A stretch of DNA of 64,000 bases from Paenibacillus baekrokdamisoli (GTDB lineage Bacteria; Bacillota; Bacilli; Paenibacillales; Paenibacillaceae), in the NCBI RefSeq assembly GCF_003945345.1, contig NZ_AP019308.1, forward strand, positions 4,357,501 to 4,421,500, in the 5' to 3' direction. Made by a program: the position numbers and the translations under genes. This document shows positions 54,109-63,585 of this stretch, piece by piece. Numbering within the stretch: the stretch's first letter is position 1; each line of letters begins with the position of its first letter. The notes under the pieces were generated by a model. That model had not been told where the DNA came from. It searched no databases and saw nothing but the letters and a program-made list of their open reading frames with translations.

Positions 54109-54912
54109 CTATTTTTGTCCTATTAGTAGATAACTTAATGGTACCATACCTTGATGCTCATCGAGTTTATTGTAAATCCCTGCGATGTCATTCGGTAATT
54201 CCTTAAACATTTTTATAGAGAAATTATTCTCAATAATAGCAGATACAATATCTGAAGTCTTATGCATAAACCAGCAATTTTGCTTACCATGATCATTCGT
54301 ATGCCCTATATAGTCTAAGCTATTAAAACTGTATTGAGCACCTGAAAAAAAGTAAGGCCGTATTATTTCAAACTGGGATTTTTGTAACTGTCTATCATCA
54401 TTAATAATTTCTGTTATTGGGTGCATATCATAAATAACCAGTTGTCCATCTTCAGCTAGCCAATGAAACACCTTTTGAAATAGTAAATCTAAATCATGAA
54501 GCCATCGAAGTGAGCCAGTTGTAAAAAGGACTATATCAAACATGCCTTCAAACTCTACAGACTGTAGATCATAAATATCACAGTTATAAAATTTGACTTC
54601 TTCAATTGCTTCAGAAGTGTTAATTCTTGCTTCTTCAATACTAAGGCTAGAAATGTCTACACCAACGCATAGATTTGCTCCATTTTTTTTTAGCGCAATT
54701 AGTTCGAGACCATTATTACAACAAATTTGTAATATTTTTTTCTTAGAGAAATTAACTTTATTATCAAGATTCGTTAACACTAACTCAGGAAATACTTTTT
54801 CCATTTCGTATTCTAGTTTGATCCCTTTTTCCTGCCGGGCTTTTTGGTGCAGTGTGGTAGCATACTCCCATGCCTCTTTATTTATTTCTGAATACTTTTT
54901 ATTTTTGTCCAT
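54109..54912 (-). CDS. Class I SAM-dependent methyltransferase B
   Basis: A 267-residue protein. Motif I is altered: KILQICCNNGLELIAL stands for the usual DxGxGxG, but CVGVDISSLSIEEAR keeps the acidic SAM-binding residue, and VEFEGMFDIVLFTTGSLRWL (motif IV region) and LVIYDMHPITEI follow as in small-molecule methyltransferases. It starts 2 bp after the carbamoyltransferase stop, with AGGAG inside that gene, so the two are translated together. Substrate unknown. A hairpin terminator follows. Confidence 0.8.
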   Translation of the reverse strand: MDKNKKYSEINKEAWEYATTLHQKARQEKGIKLEYEMEKVFPELVLTNLDNKVNFSKKKILQICCNNGLELIALKKNGANLCVGVDISSLSIEEARINTSEAIEEVKFYNCDIYDLQSVEFEGMFDIVLFTTGSLRWLHDLDLLFQKVFHWLAEDGQLVIYDMHPITEIINDDRQLQKSQFEIIRPYFFSGAQYSFNSLDYIGHTNDHGKQNCWFMHKTSDIVSAIIENNFSIKMFKELPNDIAGIYNKLDEHQGMVPLSYLLIGQK

Positions 54913-54914
54913 GT

Positions 54915-56630
54915 TTATTTTCTCCTGATCAGAATACCATTGCAGTATAAATAGTCTAAGTTCATGTGAATAAATGACTTTATAGCATCTTCTGGTGTTT
55001 CCACAATTGGCTCCCCTGCAGCATTAAATGATGTATTTATTAGCATGGGGATATTTGTAATGTTCATAAATTCTCTTATAAGACTGTAATAATTCAAATT
55101 AGACTCTTTTGTGACGAGTTGAATTCTCGAGGTTCCATCAATATGAACTACTGCTTTAATTAACTCTCTTTTTTCTTCTTTACAATAGGAAACTTTAAGC
55201 ATATACTTGTCCATATATTTATCAATATCATTAAAAAATAGGTGTGCAAACTCACTTAAAACAGAAGGCGCAATCGGTCTAAAAAGTTCTCTCCCTTTTA
55301 ATGTATTTACTCGATCTCTTATCTCATCAAAACGTGGATCAGCTACAATACTTCTATTCCCAAGGGCCCTTGCGCCATACTCACTCTTTCCATTATAAAA
55401 ACCTATAATATTGCCTTCTGATATTAATTTTGCAGTTAGCTCAAATACATTACCTTCTTTACAATCTACAATAGATACATCCGAGTTGAATTTTTCAATT
55501 ATTTTCATACTAGCGTCTTTGTTATAATTTAAGCCTAAATACATGAATTCATCATATGTCTTCTTAGGCATTAATACATTATTAGACATATCAGACTTTA
55601 ATATACTGCAATAGATTGCATTACCTAAGGCTTGTCCTGGATCGCTCGGATAAGGAGGAACGAATACATCACAGTTTAAATTAGTTTCGATTTCTCTATT
55701 CATAATTCCATTTAGAGCGATCCCACCAGATATACAAACGTTTTTTATTCCTGTGAGTTTTTGCAAGTAGTCAATTTTCTTTACTGACCATTTATTTAGT
55801 TGACTTTGTATAAAATATGCCAAGTTTTTATAATCGCTTGATTCTTGAAAATCCTTGTTGTTGCCTTCAACTATACTAACATTATTCATTTCGAAAAAAT
55901 TCCAGATATCATTGAAGCTATCATATGTTTCTTTTATGTTTGAGTATAAACTACCATCTTCATTCATTCCCCATAAATCTAGTTGCTCATACTCTTTGGG
56001 AAGAGTACCATATGAACTTAATCCCATTGTCTTTCCTACATTTAAATATGAGCCATAGCCCACATATTCGTTAAATTTGTTATATGCTTTTCCAAATGCA
56101 ACCGATCCAGGCGCAGCAAAATCTCTTCCTATTAAAACTATCTCATTTCCTTTCGCCCAAAAATAACTATTCCTTTCACAGTAATTGTACATAATGTTTT
56201 TTGACTCATCATTTTTCCCGAAAAGTAAGCTACCCTCATTATCTGCGACCACTATAATAGCTTCATCGAATGGCGATAAGTAATATGCAGCACATGCATG
56301 TGAGAGATGATGTGAGCCTAATACAACTAATTTTTCCGGTGTGCTTTCTATTCCTATTTCCTTTAAATGCAATTTAATCATTTTTTCTCTCGGAATCATA
56401 GCATTTCCATAAAAACTGATGCAAAAATAATCAATATCTTCAACCGTTAGATTATTCTCGATTAATATGGCTTGTAATGATGCTTTAAAACCACCTTCAT
56501 CTTTAATTCTTGAAATTCTATCTTCAGCTAGTGCATTCTTTATTTTACCATCGATTATCAGGGCACATGAACCGGAGTTTACTGTCATCATTGACGAATC
56601 AAACTGTGAGTTTATTCCTATAATCTTCAT
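54915..56630 (-). CDS. O-carbamoyltransferase, NodU/CmcH/TobZ family
   Basis: A 571-residue enzyme that makes carbamoyl-adenylate from carbamoyl phosphate and ATP and moves the carbamoyl group to a hydroxyl of a natural product. The N-terminal Kae1-like domain begins IIGINSQFDSSMMTVN; metal-binding His residues are in GSHHLSHACAAYYLSPFDEA (about 105-124); GISGGIA-type CISGGIALNGIMN is near 300. The YrdC-like C-terminal domain has GKSEYGARALGNRSIVADPR and LINTSFNAAGEPIV. All parts are intact. It implies that the product carries a carbamate on a sugar or nucleoside hydroxyl. GGAGAATAAC precedes ATG 56630. Confidence 0.92.
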   Translation of the reverse strand: MKIIGINSQFDSSMMTVNSGSCALIIDGKIKNALAEDRISRIKDEGGFKASLQAILIENNLTVEDIDYFCISFYGNAMIPREKMIKLHLKEIGIESTPEKLVVLGSHHLSHACAAYYLSPFDEAIIVVADNEGSLLFGKNDESKNIMYNYCERNSYFWAKGNEIVLIGRDFAAPGSVAFGKAYNKFNEYVGYGSYLNVGKTMGLSSYGTLPKEYEQLDLWGMNEDGSLYSNIKETYDSFNDIWNFFEMNNVSIVEGNNKDFQESSDYKNLAYFIQSQLNKWSVKKIDYLQKLTGIKNVCISGGIALNGIMNREIETNLNCDVFVPPYPSDPGQALGNAIYCSILKSDMSNNVLMPKKTYDEFMYLGLNYNKDASMKIIEKFNSDVSIVDCKEGNVFELTAKLISEGNIIGFYNGKSEYGARALGNRSIVADPRFDEIRDRVNTLKGRELFRPIAPSVLSEFAHLFFNDIDKYMDKYMLKVSYCKEEKRELIKAVVHIDGTSRIQLVTKESNLNYYSLIREFMNITNIPMLINTSFNAAGEPIVETPEDAIKSFIHMNLDYLYCNGILIRRK

Positions 56631-56744
56631 GTTATTCTCCTTAAAATTGGACTTTGAGCAAGCTATACTTTGTTAAATATGATTAAATAACTTAGGTACT
56701 TTAACTTGTGATTTGATTTTAAGTAGCAATTATAAATGTTTCAA

Positions 56745-57554
56745 TTAAAATAGTTCTACCCATCTATTGGGATAAATACTTTTTCTGAATCTTAATACCA
56801 GAACACTATATCCCTGATATTTCCTTAATTCATTACTCATCATTTTGATATTATATAGTCTATTAAAGATTGCATCTGATACGTTTTTATCCTGAATGTT
56901 TAATCTTTGGACTGCTGCAGCGGTACTGCAATTACAATAATATTTAATTTCTTCAATAGTTTCAGGTTCAATACTGTTTTTATCTTCATATATTATTTCA
57001 AATTTATTATACATTCCCATAATTTCTTTATAGCTTTCGGTGGTTGGTCTTATTCCAAATACGGACTTTGCCCTATCTAAAACTTCATCTGGAACTTCAC
57101 TTGTTACAAAGAATGGAGAGGCGAGGATATATCCACCATCATGTAAAAACTCAATGCAGCGATCCATCATTTTCTGCGGATCAGGGAAGAACTTCAATCC
57201 TCCACCTATTAGAATATGGCTAAATTTTTCATCTGATTGGAATTGATAACCATCGCACTGAACATACTCTATCCTAGAATTTGGTGAAAAGGTTTCCTTA
57301 TTATAACGTGCACTTTCAACTGCGTATGGAGATAGATCAAAACCTATTCCACTACAATTAGTTAGGGTTGCTGTTTCTCTTAGTTGAAATCCTGTAGTAC
57401 TTGCAACCTGCAGTAGTCTAGAATCGCTATTTACTTTCCCATAATTAATCCACTTTGAAATAGTAGTAAATGCTCCAGGTAACACATTCCACTGATTAAT
57501 AAATCCTACAAAGTCTGTATATCCCAGTTCATCAATAAATTTTTTTGTTATCAT
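56745..57554 (-). CDS. Class I SAM-dependent methyltransferase-like protein C
   Basis: A 269-residue Rossmann-fold protein. The SAM region is RLLQVASTTGFQLRETATL (in place of DxGxGxG) with GIGFDLSPYAVESARYNKE, which keeps the acidic residue, then HILIGGGLKFFPDPQKMMDR and GGYILASPFF as in methyltransferases. The poorly conserved glycine loop makes function less certain: it could bind SAM differently or be a methyltransferase-like auxiliary. It lies 29 bp after the PaaK-like gene on the same strand. AGGAGTGAGC precedes ATG 57554. Confidence 0.7.
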   Translation of the reverse strand: MITKKFIDELGYTDFVGFINQWNVLPGAFTTISKWINYGKVNSDSRLLQVASTTGFQLRETATLTNCSGIGFDLSPYAVESARYNKETFSPNSRIEYVQCDGYQFQSDEKFSHILIGGGLKFFPDPQKMMDRCIEFLHDGGYILASPFFVTSEVPDEVLDRAKSVFGIRPTTESYKEIMGMYNKFEIIYEDKNSIEPETIEEIKYYCNCSTAAAVQRLNIQDKNVSDAIFNRLYNIKMMSNELRKYQGYSVLVLRFRKSIYPNRWVELF

Positions 57555-57583
57555 AATTATAGCTCACTCCTAATATTAGTATA

Positions 57584-58813
57584 TTATTTAATAATTAATG
57601 TCTTTACTTTTCCTGTTTTAGGATCTGATAAAATTTTATCAACAATTTCGAAGGTTATTATTACATCATTACCTAATAATTTTCTTAACTCCTTTTCATA
57701 AAACATAATTACTTCAGATTCTTTATCTTTATTTCTCAAGTTAAGTACCAATGTCATAGAAGATTCAGAGTCTTTCACAATTTGATATTGGTCAATAATA
57801 TATTCATTGCTTGTCTGATTAACTATATTTGTAAGTGAAGATATAAGAATCGCATGAATTGTTTTACCACCAATAGTAAAGAATTCAACTGATCTACCTT
57901 GTTTCAATAAAAGCGTATACTCCTTCCCACATTTACATTTTTCATTTGTAACAAGTCCAATATCCCCTATTCTATATCTAACTAATGGCCAAGATTTGTT
58001 GGACATGGTGGTAATAACAAGTTCGTTATCATTTATCTTATTATTATAGATAGATTCAACAAATACATCCTGATCAAAAATATGAGAGTTATTGTAATTA
58101 CAAGTATACGCTATAGCCCAAAACTCACTTGATCCGTAATGATTTGCAACAGGTGAATTTAATGTGCTCTTTAGCCAATTAATAGTTTCTTCAGAAATAA
58201 ACTCTCCAGTGACCTCTATTAATTCAAATTTGTGATTTAACAGATTATTCTTTTCAACTACGCGAGCTAAATTTACAATAGATGAAGCTGGACCCCAAAT
58301 GAACTTTGGTTTGAACTTTAATATTTCATTCCAGTATTGCTCTAGCTTTTCCTCACTTAAATCAAAGGATGATAAGTATAATTTATTTTCTTTGAGAAAT
58401 ATGGAATCTGTAATAATGGAGTCTGAATATGTCCTTACAGCATAGAATTGTGCCATTTTGTCTAGAGGTCTAAGTGATGGTGCTATAGACCTTCTTGCCC
58501 TCCATAGTTTTTGGGCATAGATTAAACTTTCAGCCTTAGATTTATAGCAAATTAATTGCAATCCCTGAGTACCACTTGTAGTTTCCACTTCTAATGATTG
58601 AACATCTACTGTATTAGAAATAAACTTCTTAGAATCATTGTTAATGCTATCCTTTTTTAAAATAGGTAGTGTTTTAAAAAAATCGTATGTGAAATTATCT
58701 AAACTAGGCAATTCTAGTTTAATAAGTTCTGAATAATAAGGTACTGTATTAATACAATGCTTCAACATTTCATATAATTTACTTTTTGAATGGTCAAAGT
58801 ATAAATCTTCCAT
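57584..58813 (-). CDS. PaaK-like adenylate-forming enzyme
   Basis: About 409 residues of the phenylacetate-CoA ligase/CapK branch of ANL enzymes, which activate a carboxylic acid as an acyl adenylate. I chose ATG 58813 (MEDLYFDHSKSKLY), 7 nt after GAGGAG; ATG 58819 and a longer frame to 58894 overlap the previous gene. Motifs: VETTSGTQGLQLICY (the P-loop-like STG(S/T)xG region), ANHYGSSEFWAIAY (adenine-binding), and LVRYRIGDIGLV (Asp for ribose), then CKCGKEYTLL with two Cys. A C-terminal small domain ends TGKVKTLIIK with the Lys. In this cluster it probably loads an amino or carboxylic acid used to build the product. Confidence 0.82.
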   Translation of the reverse strand: MEDLYFDHSKSKLYEMLKHCINTVPYYSELIKLELPSLDNFTYDFFKTLPILKKDSINNDSKKFISNTVDVQSLEVETTSGTQGLQLICYKSKAESLIYAQKLWRARRSIAPSLRPLDKMAQFYAVRTYSDSIITDSIFLKENKLYLSSFDLSEEKLEQYWNEILKFKPKFIWGPASSIVNLARVVEKNNLLNHKFELIEVTGEFISEETINWLKSTLNSPVANHYGSSEFWAIAYTCNYNNSHIFDQDVFVESIYNNKINDNELVITTMSNKSWPLVRYRIGDIGLVTNEKCKCGKEYTLLLKQGRSVEFFTIGGKTIHAILISSLTNIVNQTSNEYIIDQYQIVKDSESSMTLVLNLRNKDKESEVIMFYEKELRKLLGNDVIITFEIVDKILSDPKTGKVKTLIIK

Positions 58814-59339
58814 CAGCATTCTCCTCAAAGTCTTTCCATATTTGTGACTCCATAGGACCTTCGCTTCCTTGGTACTTACCATTGTAAAGTACAATATCCC
58901 CTACCGTTTTCCAAAATGTAACTTGACCTATAGGCATATTTCTATACACCTTCAATGGTTGAATTACATGTATCTGCAGAGTCCATTGGTTTATTGAACC
59001 GATATCGATTAAGTCTGCAGTGATATGTACAAATAAACCTAATCTTCCGGTAGAAGATCTTCCTGTCATAATAGGTACATATTTTGTGCTCCCCATTGTT
59101 TCCAATGTATAGCCTAGATAGAGTTTGTCAGGAAATAACACAATTCCTTCGTCGGGGATATTTATTATTTCTACTTCTTGTTTCTCCTTTGGATCTATTA
59201 AGTTATTTTTATACACCTTCAGATAGTCACCCAAATGGAAATTGTAAGAATTCGGATTAATATTGTTGTTGTCAAATGGTGAAATGTAGATTTCCCCAAT
59301 TTTATGTTTGTTGCAAATCTCTTGACCAGTGAGAATCAT
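58794..59339 (-). CDS. dCTP deaminase-like protein 2 (catalytic Glu replaced by Gln)
   Basis: A 181-residue member of the Dcd/DUT trimeric family, which deaminates dCTP to dUTP (some also hydrolyse dUTP). INPNSYNFHLGDYLKVYKNN is the Dcd opening, and GRSSTGRLGLFVHITAD (93-109) the nucleotide-binding motif. Aligned with E. coli Dcd without gaps here, residue 112 is Asp (equals Asp128), but residue 122 is Gln (WTLQIHV) where the catalytic Glu138 should be. By family knowledge this should abolish deamination. It overlaps its paralogue's stop by one base (TAATG), so they are made together. Confidence 0.87.
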   Translation of the reverse strand: MILTGQEICNKHKIGEIYISPFDNNNINPNSYNFHLGDYLKVYKNNLIDPKEKQEVEIINIPDEGIVLFPDKLYLGYTLETMGSTKYVPIMTGRSSTGRLGLFVHITADLIDIGSINQWTLQIHVIQPLKVYRNMPIGQVTFWKTVGDIVLYNGKYQGSEGPMESQIWKDFEENADGRFIL

Positions 59340-59869
59340 TACACCACCTCCAATGCTAACTTATTATAGAATTCGCTTATATGGGGTTCATTGTATTTGT
59401 GATATAAACCATTGTACAAACTGGTTTCTCCTTGAACTTCCCAAAAGCTGACTTGACCAATTTTCATGTATGCATAGACTTTTAGAGGTTGAACTGTGGT
59501 TAATTCAAGTGTCCAACAATGTTTGGCTCCAAGATGACCAAGAGGAGCAGTAATTTGGAGAAACAGACCTAAGCGCCCAACAGAAGATCTTCCTATTAAT
59601 TGAGTTACGTAGTAATCACTCCCTATCTCTTCAACCGTGGATCCCAAATATAATTTATTGGGCACTAAAACCAGACCTTCTTTTGGTATTTCTATCCTCT
59701 TAAAAGAAGTTTTTTGTTTTGAGTCAATAACGCCATTTTGCAATTCATAAATTATTGGTGCTAACCTATAGTTATAGCTATTCGGATTAATATTCTCTCT
59801 AATATACGGTGAAATGTGTATTCGTCCACTTTTTACTTGCTTTTCTATTTCTAATCCAGTGAGTATCAT
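59339..59869 (-). CDS. dCTP deaminase-like protein 1 (Glu kept, Asp replaced by His)
   Basis: A 176-residue Dcd/DUT-family protein, same length and fold as its neighbour, roughly 45% alike by eye. INPNSYNYRLAPIIYELQNG, then GRSSVGRLGLFLQITAP (93-109). Residue 122 is Glu (WTLELTT), the position of catalytic Glu138 in E. coli Dcd, but residue 112 is His (PLGHLG) where Asp128 is normally found. So the two paralogues have lost opposite catalytic residues. Either they form mixed trimers with composite sites or both bind a nucleotide or nucleoside product without deaminating it. ATG 59869 follows AGGAATAATTGTAAA. Confidence 0.87.
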   Translation of the reverse strand: MILTGLEIEKQVKSGRIHISPYIRENINPNSYNYRLAPIIYELQNGVIDSKQKTSFKRIEIPKEGLVLVPNKLYLGSTVEEIGSDYYVTQLIGRSSVGRLGLFLQITAPLGHLGAKHCWTLELTTVQPLKVYAYMKIGQVSFWEVQGETSLYNGLYHKYNEPHISEFYNKLALEVV

Positions 59870-59891
59870 TTTACAATTATTCCTTTCTAAG

Positions 59892-61580
59892 TTATGATGA
59901 TTGTCTTAAATCATCAATAAGCTCTCCTTTTTCTAAAACAATAACTCTATTACAGTAAGATATCGCTGATTTACTATGGGCAATTGTAATTACTGTTTGA
60001 TGTTGATTTTCACGAATTGAATTAAGCACTTTCTGCTCAGATTTACCATCTAGATTTGATGTGGCTTCATCTAGCATTAGTATTTTTGCCTTTTTCAATA
60101 AGGATCGTGCAATTACAATTCGTTGCTTTTGTCCTCCAGATAATTTAACACCATTCTCTCCTATGAATGTACCGTATCCCTCGGGGAAATCTTTTATTTG
60201 ATTATGGATATCCGCCTTTTCACAGATTGCTTCAATTTCTTCCTTACTTGCTTTTGAATTTACTAACATAAGATTTTCTGTGATTGAGAGATTAAAAATA
60301 TAACTTTTTTGCATAACAACTTCCATCTGTTTATAAAGATACTGTGGCTCATATTCTTCAAGAGGAATACCATCGATATATACCGTACCTTGAGAGGGTG
60401 TGCAAACTCCACTCATTAGTTTGAGTAAAGTACTCTTCCCAGAACCACTACTTCCAACTATTGCAATTTTTTCGCCCGGTGAAATAGTTAAATTAATATT
60501 TTTAACTCCTTCATTAGTTTTTTCATCATAAATAAATGACACATTTGACAATCTGATCTCACCTTTAAACTCTGATTGAACTTTACGCGAATGACTTTTA
60601 GTATTAATTTTTAATATTTCCAACACTCTTTTTATACCAGACGAATCTTTCTGTAGCTCTATATCAAGATTGTTTATACTATTTATTCCAGTAAAAAATT
60701 GTTCGTAATATTTCATAAATATAATAAGACTCCCTACAGTTAGTTCACCTTTGAATATAAACAAACCACCAAGGAAATATAAATTCATACGCGTTATGAA
60801 GAAATCCTTAAAAGCTATAAAACTTCGATTTCCATACCAGTACATTTGTCGTTTAAAAAACAACCTGCTAAGAACTTTCCAATGTCTTGTAAAATCAATA
60901 CTTTGTCTTCTCTCTATTCCAAGAGCCTTAATTTCTTTTACTTTTCTTAAAGTCTCTTGAAGCCAAGCTTCATACTTCCCCCATTCATAACGATAGCTTT
61001 CAGATGTTTTTCTCACTCCACCACCAAGCCACCGAACCATCCAAAAAGATAATGGAACCATGAAAAATCCAAATAGGGCTAGTTTCCAATTAATGAATAA
61101 TAATATTGTTCCATTAACTATAGATAAAATAAAAAAGAATCCGTAATCCAAAACTTGCGAAGTTACAAACTTCTCACATAGGTCAACATCCTCATTTATA
61201 CGGTTTTTTAAGTCCCCTCCTGAATATTTAGTTTTCAACAAAAAATCAAAATTCATTATTTTTTTCCACAGAGATTTCCTTAGATACAATGAAAATTTCA
61301 TGCTAAATCTATTGGAATATTGCATCTGAAAATATTGTAAGAGTGTCTCTACTAAATATATACATATAAAACCCATAGTAATAACTAATAAAATAGAGGT
61401 ATCATGTTTTATCATTACTTCATCAATCAAAAGTTTAAATAAGTAGGGAGAAGCTATTCCTGTGAGTAATAAGCCTATTTTCATACAAGCAAGAATAGAA
61501 AGATTAAACTTGTGCATACGGAGAAATTCACGAAGAGAGATTAAAGTATCAAATCTAACCCGATCAAATAATTTCTTCAT
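59892..61580 (-). CDS. ABC exporter, fused membrane and ATPase domains (second subunit)
   Basis: A 562-residue half-transporter. ATG 61580 (MKKLFDRVRFDTLI) is chosen because GGAGG lies right before it; a longer frame to 61664 lies inside the upstream gene. The six-helix membrane domain (about 20-300) begins SILACMKIGLLLTGIASPYL; the ATPase has Walker A GSSGSGKST, signature LSGGQKQR, Walker B AKILMLDEATSNLD and the switch His in TIAHSKSAISY. It overlaps the previous exporter gene by 17 bp. The pair probably forms a heterodimer exporting the cluster product and giving resistance. Confidence 0.9.
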   Translation of the reverse strand: MKKLFDRVRFDTLISLREFLRMHKFNLSILACMKIGLLLTGIASPYLFKLLIDEVMIKHDTSILLVITMGFICIYLVETLLQYFQMQYSNRFSMKFSLYLRKSLWKKIMNFDFLLKTKYSGGDLKNRINEDVDLCEKFVTSQVLDYGFFFILSIVNGTILLFINWKLALFGFFMVPLSFWMVRWLGGGVRKTSESYRYEWGKYEAWLQETLRKVKEIKALGIERRQSIDFTRHWKVLSRLFFKRQMYWYGNRSFIAFKDFFITRMNLYFLGGLFIFKGELTVGSLIIFMKYYEQFFTGINSINNLDIELQKDSSGIKRVLEILKINTKSHSRKVQSEFKGEIRLSNVSFIYDEKTNEGVKNINLTISPGEKIAIVGSSGSGKSTLLKLMSGVCTPSQGTVYIDGIPLEEYEPQYLYKQMEVVMQKSYIFNLSITENLMLVNSKASKEEIEAICEKADIHNQIKDFPEGYGTFIGENGVKLSGGQKQRIVIARSLLKKAKILMLDEATSNLDGKSEQKVLNSIRENQHQTVITIAHSKSAISYCNRVIVLEKGELIDDLRQSS

Positions 61581-63312
61581 TGAGACCTCCTTTGGAAACA
61601 TAATTATCGTTAAAGATCTTGGCGTATTCAGTACATTCTCGGATGAGATTTTCATGATTACCAACTGCTTTTATACTTCCTGCATGTAAAAATATTATTC
61701 GGTCTGCTTGCCGAATGGTCGACAATCGGTGAGCAATCGTTAGGGTAGTCCGATTATGACTAAGCTCATGCAGAGCATTTTGAATGATCATCTCTGCATC
61801 ACCATCAAGTGCCGAGGTTGCCTCGTCAAAAATAAGAATTTTGGGATTTTTCAGAAAAATTCTAGCGATAGCAATGCGTTGTATCTGCCCTCCTGAAAAC
61901 TGTCGTCCTCCCTCCCCTACTTTGGTATTTAATCCATCGGGTAAATTATCGATGAGATCCTTTATATTTGCTCGCTCTAGAGCTATTAATATTTCTTCTT
62001 CAGTAGCATTCCGCTTTGCTAACTGTAAGTTGGATTTTATAGTACCATCAAATAAAACTGGTTCTTGCATTACAACCCCAACGTTTTGACGTAAGGAACG
62101 AACTGAATACTTATTAATGTCAATTCCATCAATCTGAATTGAACCATGATTAGGCTTATAAAATCTAAGAAGAAGATTAATTAGAGTTGACTTGCCTGAT
62201 CCACTCACCCCCACTAATGCTACGCTTTCATTGGTACTCAGAGTCAATGATAGTTCTGAAAGTATATTTATTTCAGGTTCATAACCGAAGGAGATATTAT
62301 TAAATTTCACTACTCCTTTTGATACCTTTAACTGTTCTCCATGCTTTTCTTCCTCTTGCTCTTTCCACAACTCAAATATTCTTCTGATTGAAACACGATT
62401 TTGTTGAAATCTTGTATTGGCCCCACTTAAGCTATTTAATAATGAATTGGCTTGATTGAAGTACTCTATTGTAGCTATAAATGCACCAACGGTAAACTTC
62501 CCTTTTATTATTAGAAAGGCTGAAACAGTATAAAGAATTAGATCAGAACATAGTGAGATGAACGTGATAATTCGATTAGATGATAATTCAAGAAAATTAT
62601 TTTTATTTTTAAGAGGAATTAACTTAGATAGCAGAACAACAAATTTCCGTGTGACATTTCGTTCACTTGCTAATAGGTGAATATCTCTCAATCCATTAAA
62701 AATTTCCAATACCCAGCTAATCGTTTTACCATACTCTGTTCTGTATAAATCTAAATTCCGCTTAATATACCTACCAAATAACATAGAAATGTAAACCGAT
62801 AATGGGACAATTATGAACATGAGTATCGCAAGACGATAATTCATTATCGTGATCAAAACAATTGCAGTGAGTAGCCTCAGAGAATTAGCAATTGCATAAA
62901 AAAAGTTCCAGTGTAAAAAATTCATGAATTCCTCTGAGTCATTATTGATCAGAGTAATAATGTTACCCGTTTGAGAATCTTGAAACCAACTTGTTTTGAT
63001 TAAAAATATCTTTTCAAAAATCTTTTTTCTTATATCGAATAAGAAGCGTGTCATAAGATATGACCACACCGCATTTAAAATTAAATGCAATGATTGTTCG
63101 TTCAGGTAAATAAGAACGTATACCAATATAATATGAACAAATATTTCTTTATTATGATTGTAAAAGGCCTCATCGACTAACATGCCGAATATATATGGAT
63201 ATAACATGCCTACAAAGGATGTTACTACAACACACAGAAAGAGGTTAGTTAGGCTCCATTTATATGGTTTGGCTAACTGCAAGATAATTTTCAACTCTTG
63301 TTTTAATCCCAC
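61564..63312 (-). CDS. ABC exporter, fused membrane and ATPase domains (first subunit)
   Basis: A 582-residue half-transporter of the MDR/lipid-exporter group. Membrane domain residues about 18-310 (SLTNLFLCVVVTSFVGMLYP as first helix). The ATPase domain has Walker A GVSGSGKST, Q-loop VVMQEPVLFDG, signature FSGGQIQR, Walker B PKILIFDEATSALD and switch His in TIAHRLSTIRQ: a complete catalytic site. GTG 63312 follows GGAGAATTAACA. It is the first gene of the visible cluster except the SDR. With the next gene it should export the product. Confidence 0.9.
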   Translation of the reverse strand: MGLKQELKIILQLAKPYKWSLTNLFLCVVVTSFVGMLYPYIFGMLVDEAFYNHNKEIFVHIILVYVLIYLNEQSLHLILNAVWSYLMTRFLFDIRKKIFEKIFLIKTSWFQDSQTGNIITLINNDSEEFMNFLHWNFFYAIANSLRLLTAIVLITIMNYRLAILMFIIVPLSVYISMLFGRYIKRNLDLYRTEYGKTISWVLEIFNGLRDIHLLASERNVTRKFVVLLSKLIPLKNKNNFLELSSNRIITFISLCSDLILYTVSAFLIIKGKFTVGAFIATIEYFNQANSLLNSLSGANTRFQQNRVSIRRIFELWKEQEEEKHGEQLKVSKGVVKFNNISFGYEPEINILSELSLTLSTNESVALVGVSGSGKSTLINLLLRFYKPNHGSIQIDGIDINKYSVRSLRQNVGVVMQEPVLFDGTIKSNLQLAKRNATEEEILIALERANIKDLIDNLPDGLNTKVGEGGRQFSGGQIQRIAIARIFLKNPKILIFDEATSALDGDAEMIIQNALHELSHNRTTLTIAHRLSTIRQADRIIFLHAGSIKAVGNHENLIRECTEYAKIFNDNYVSKGGLNEEII

Positions 63313-63585
63313 TGTTAATTCTCCTATCTAAAAAAGAAAAGTAATACCACGACTATCAATAACGTAGAGAAAAGGGAAAAAACAGGAGTTTTAACTGCGA
63401 TAAACATAATGAACTTTTTAATACCATCTTCACCTCTTAAATCTTGAAATTTGACATTGAATGAAATAACTTTTTTTTAGTAACTTCTTATAATTTAATT
63501 TTAGCCTCTCAAATATTTAAACGATGAATTTTCAAGTTCATATCAGTTGTAATTTTAAATATCTATTTATAATACAAAACTTGTA
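63313..63585. other. AT-rich spacer between the exporter and the SDR gene
   Basis: A 273-bp spacer, about 70% A+T. It should hold the exporter promoter, but no clear -35/-10 pair stands out. A short unlikely frame is all that is coded. Confidence 0.5.
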
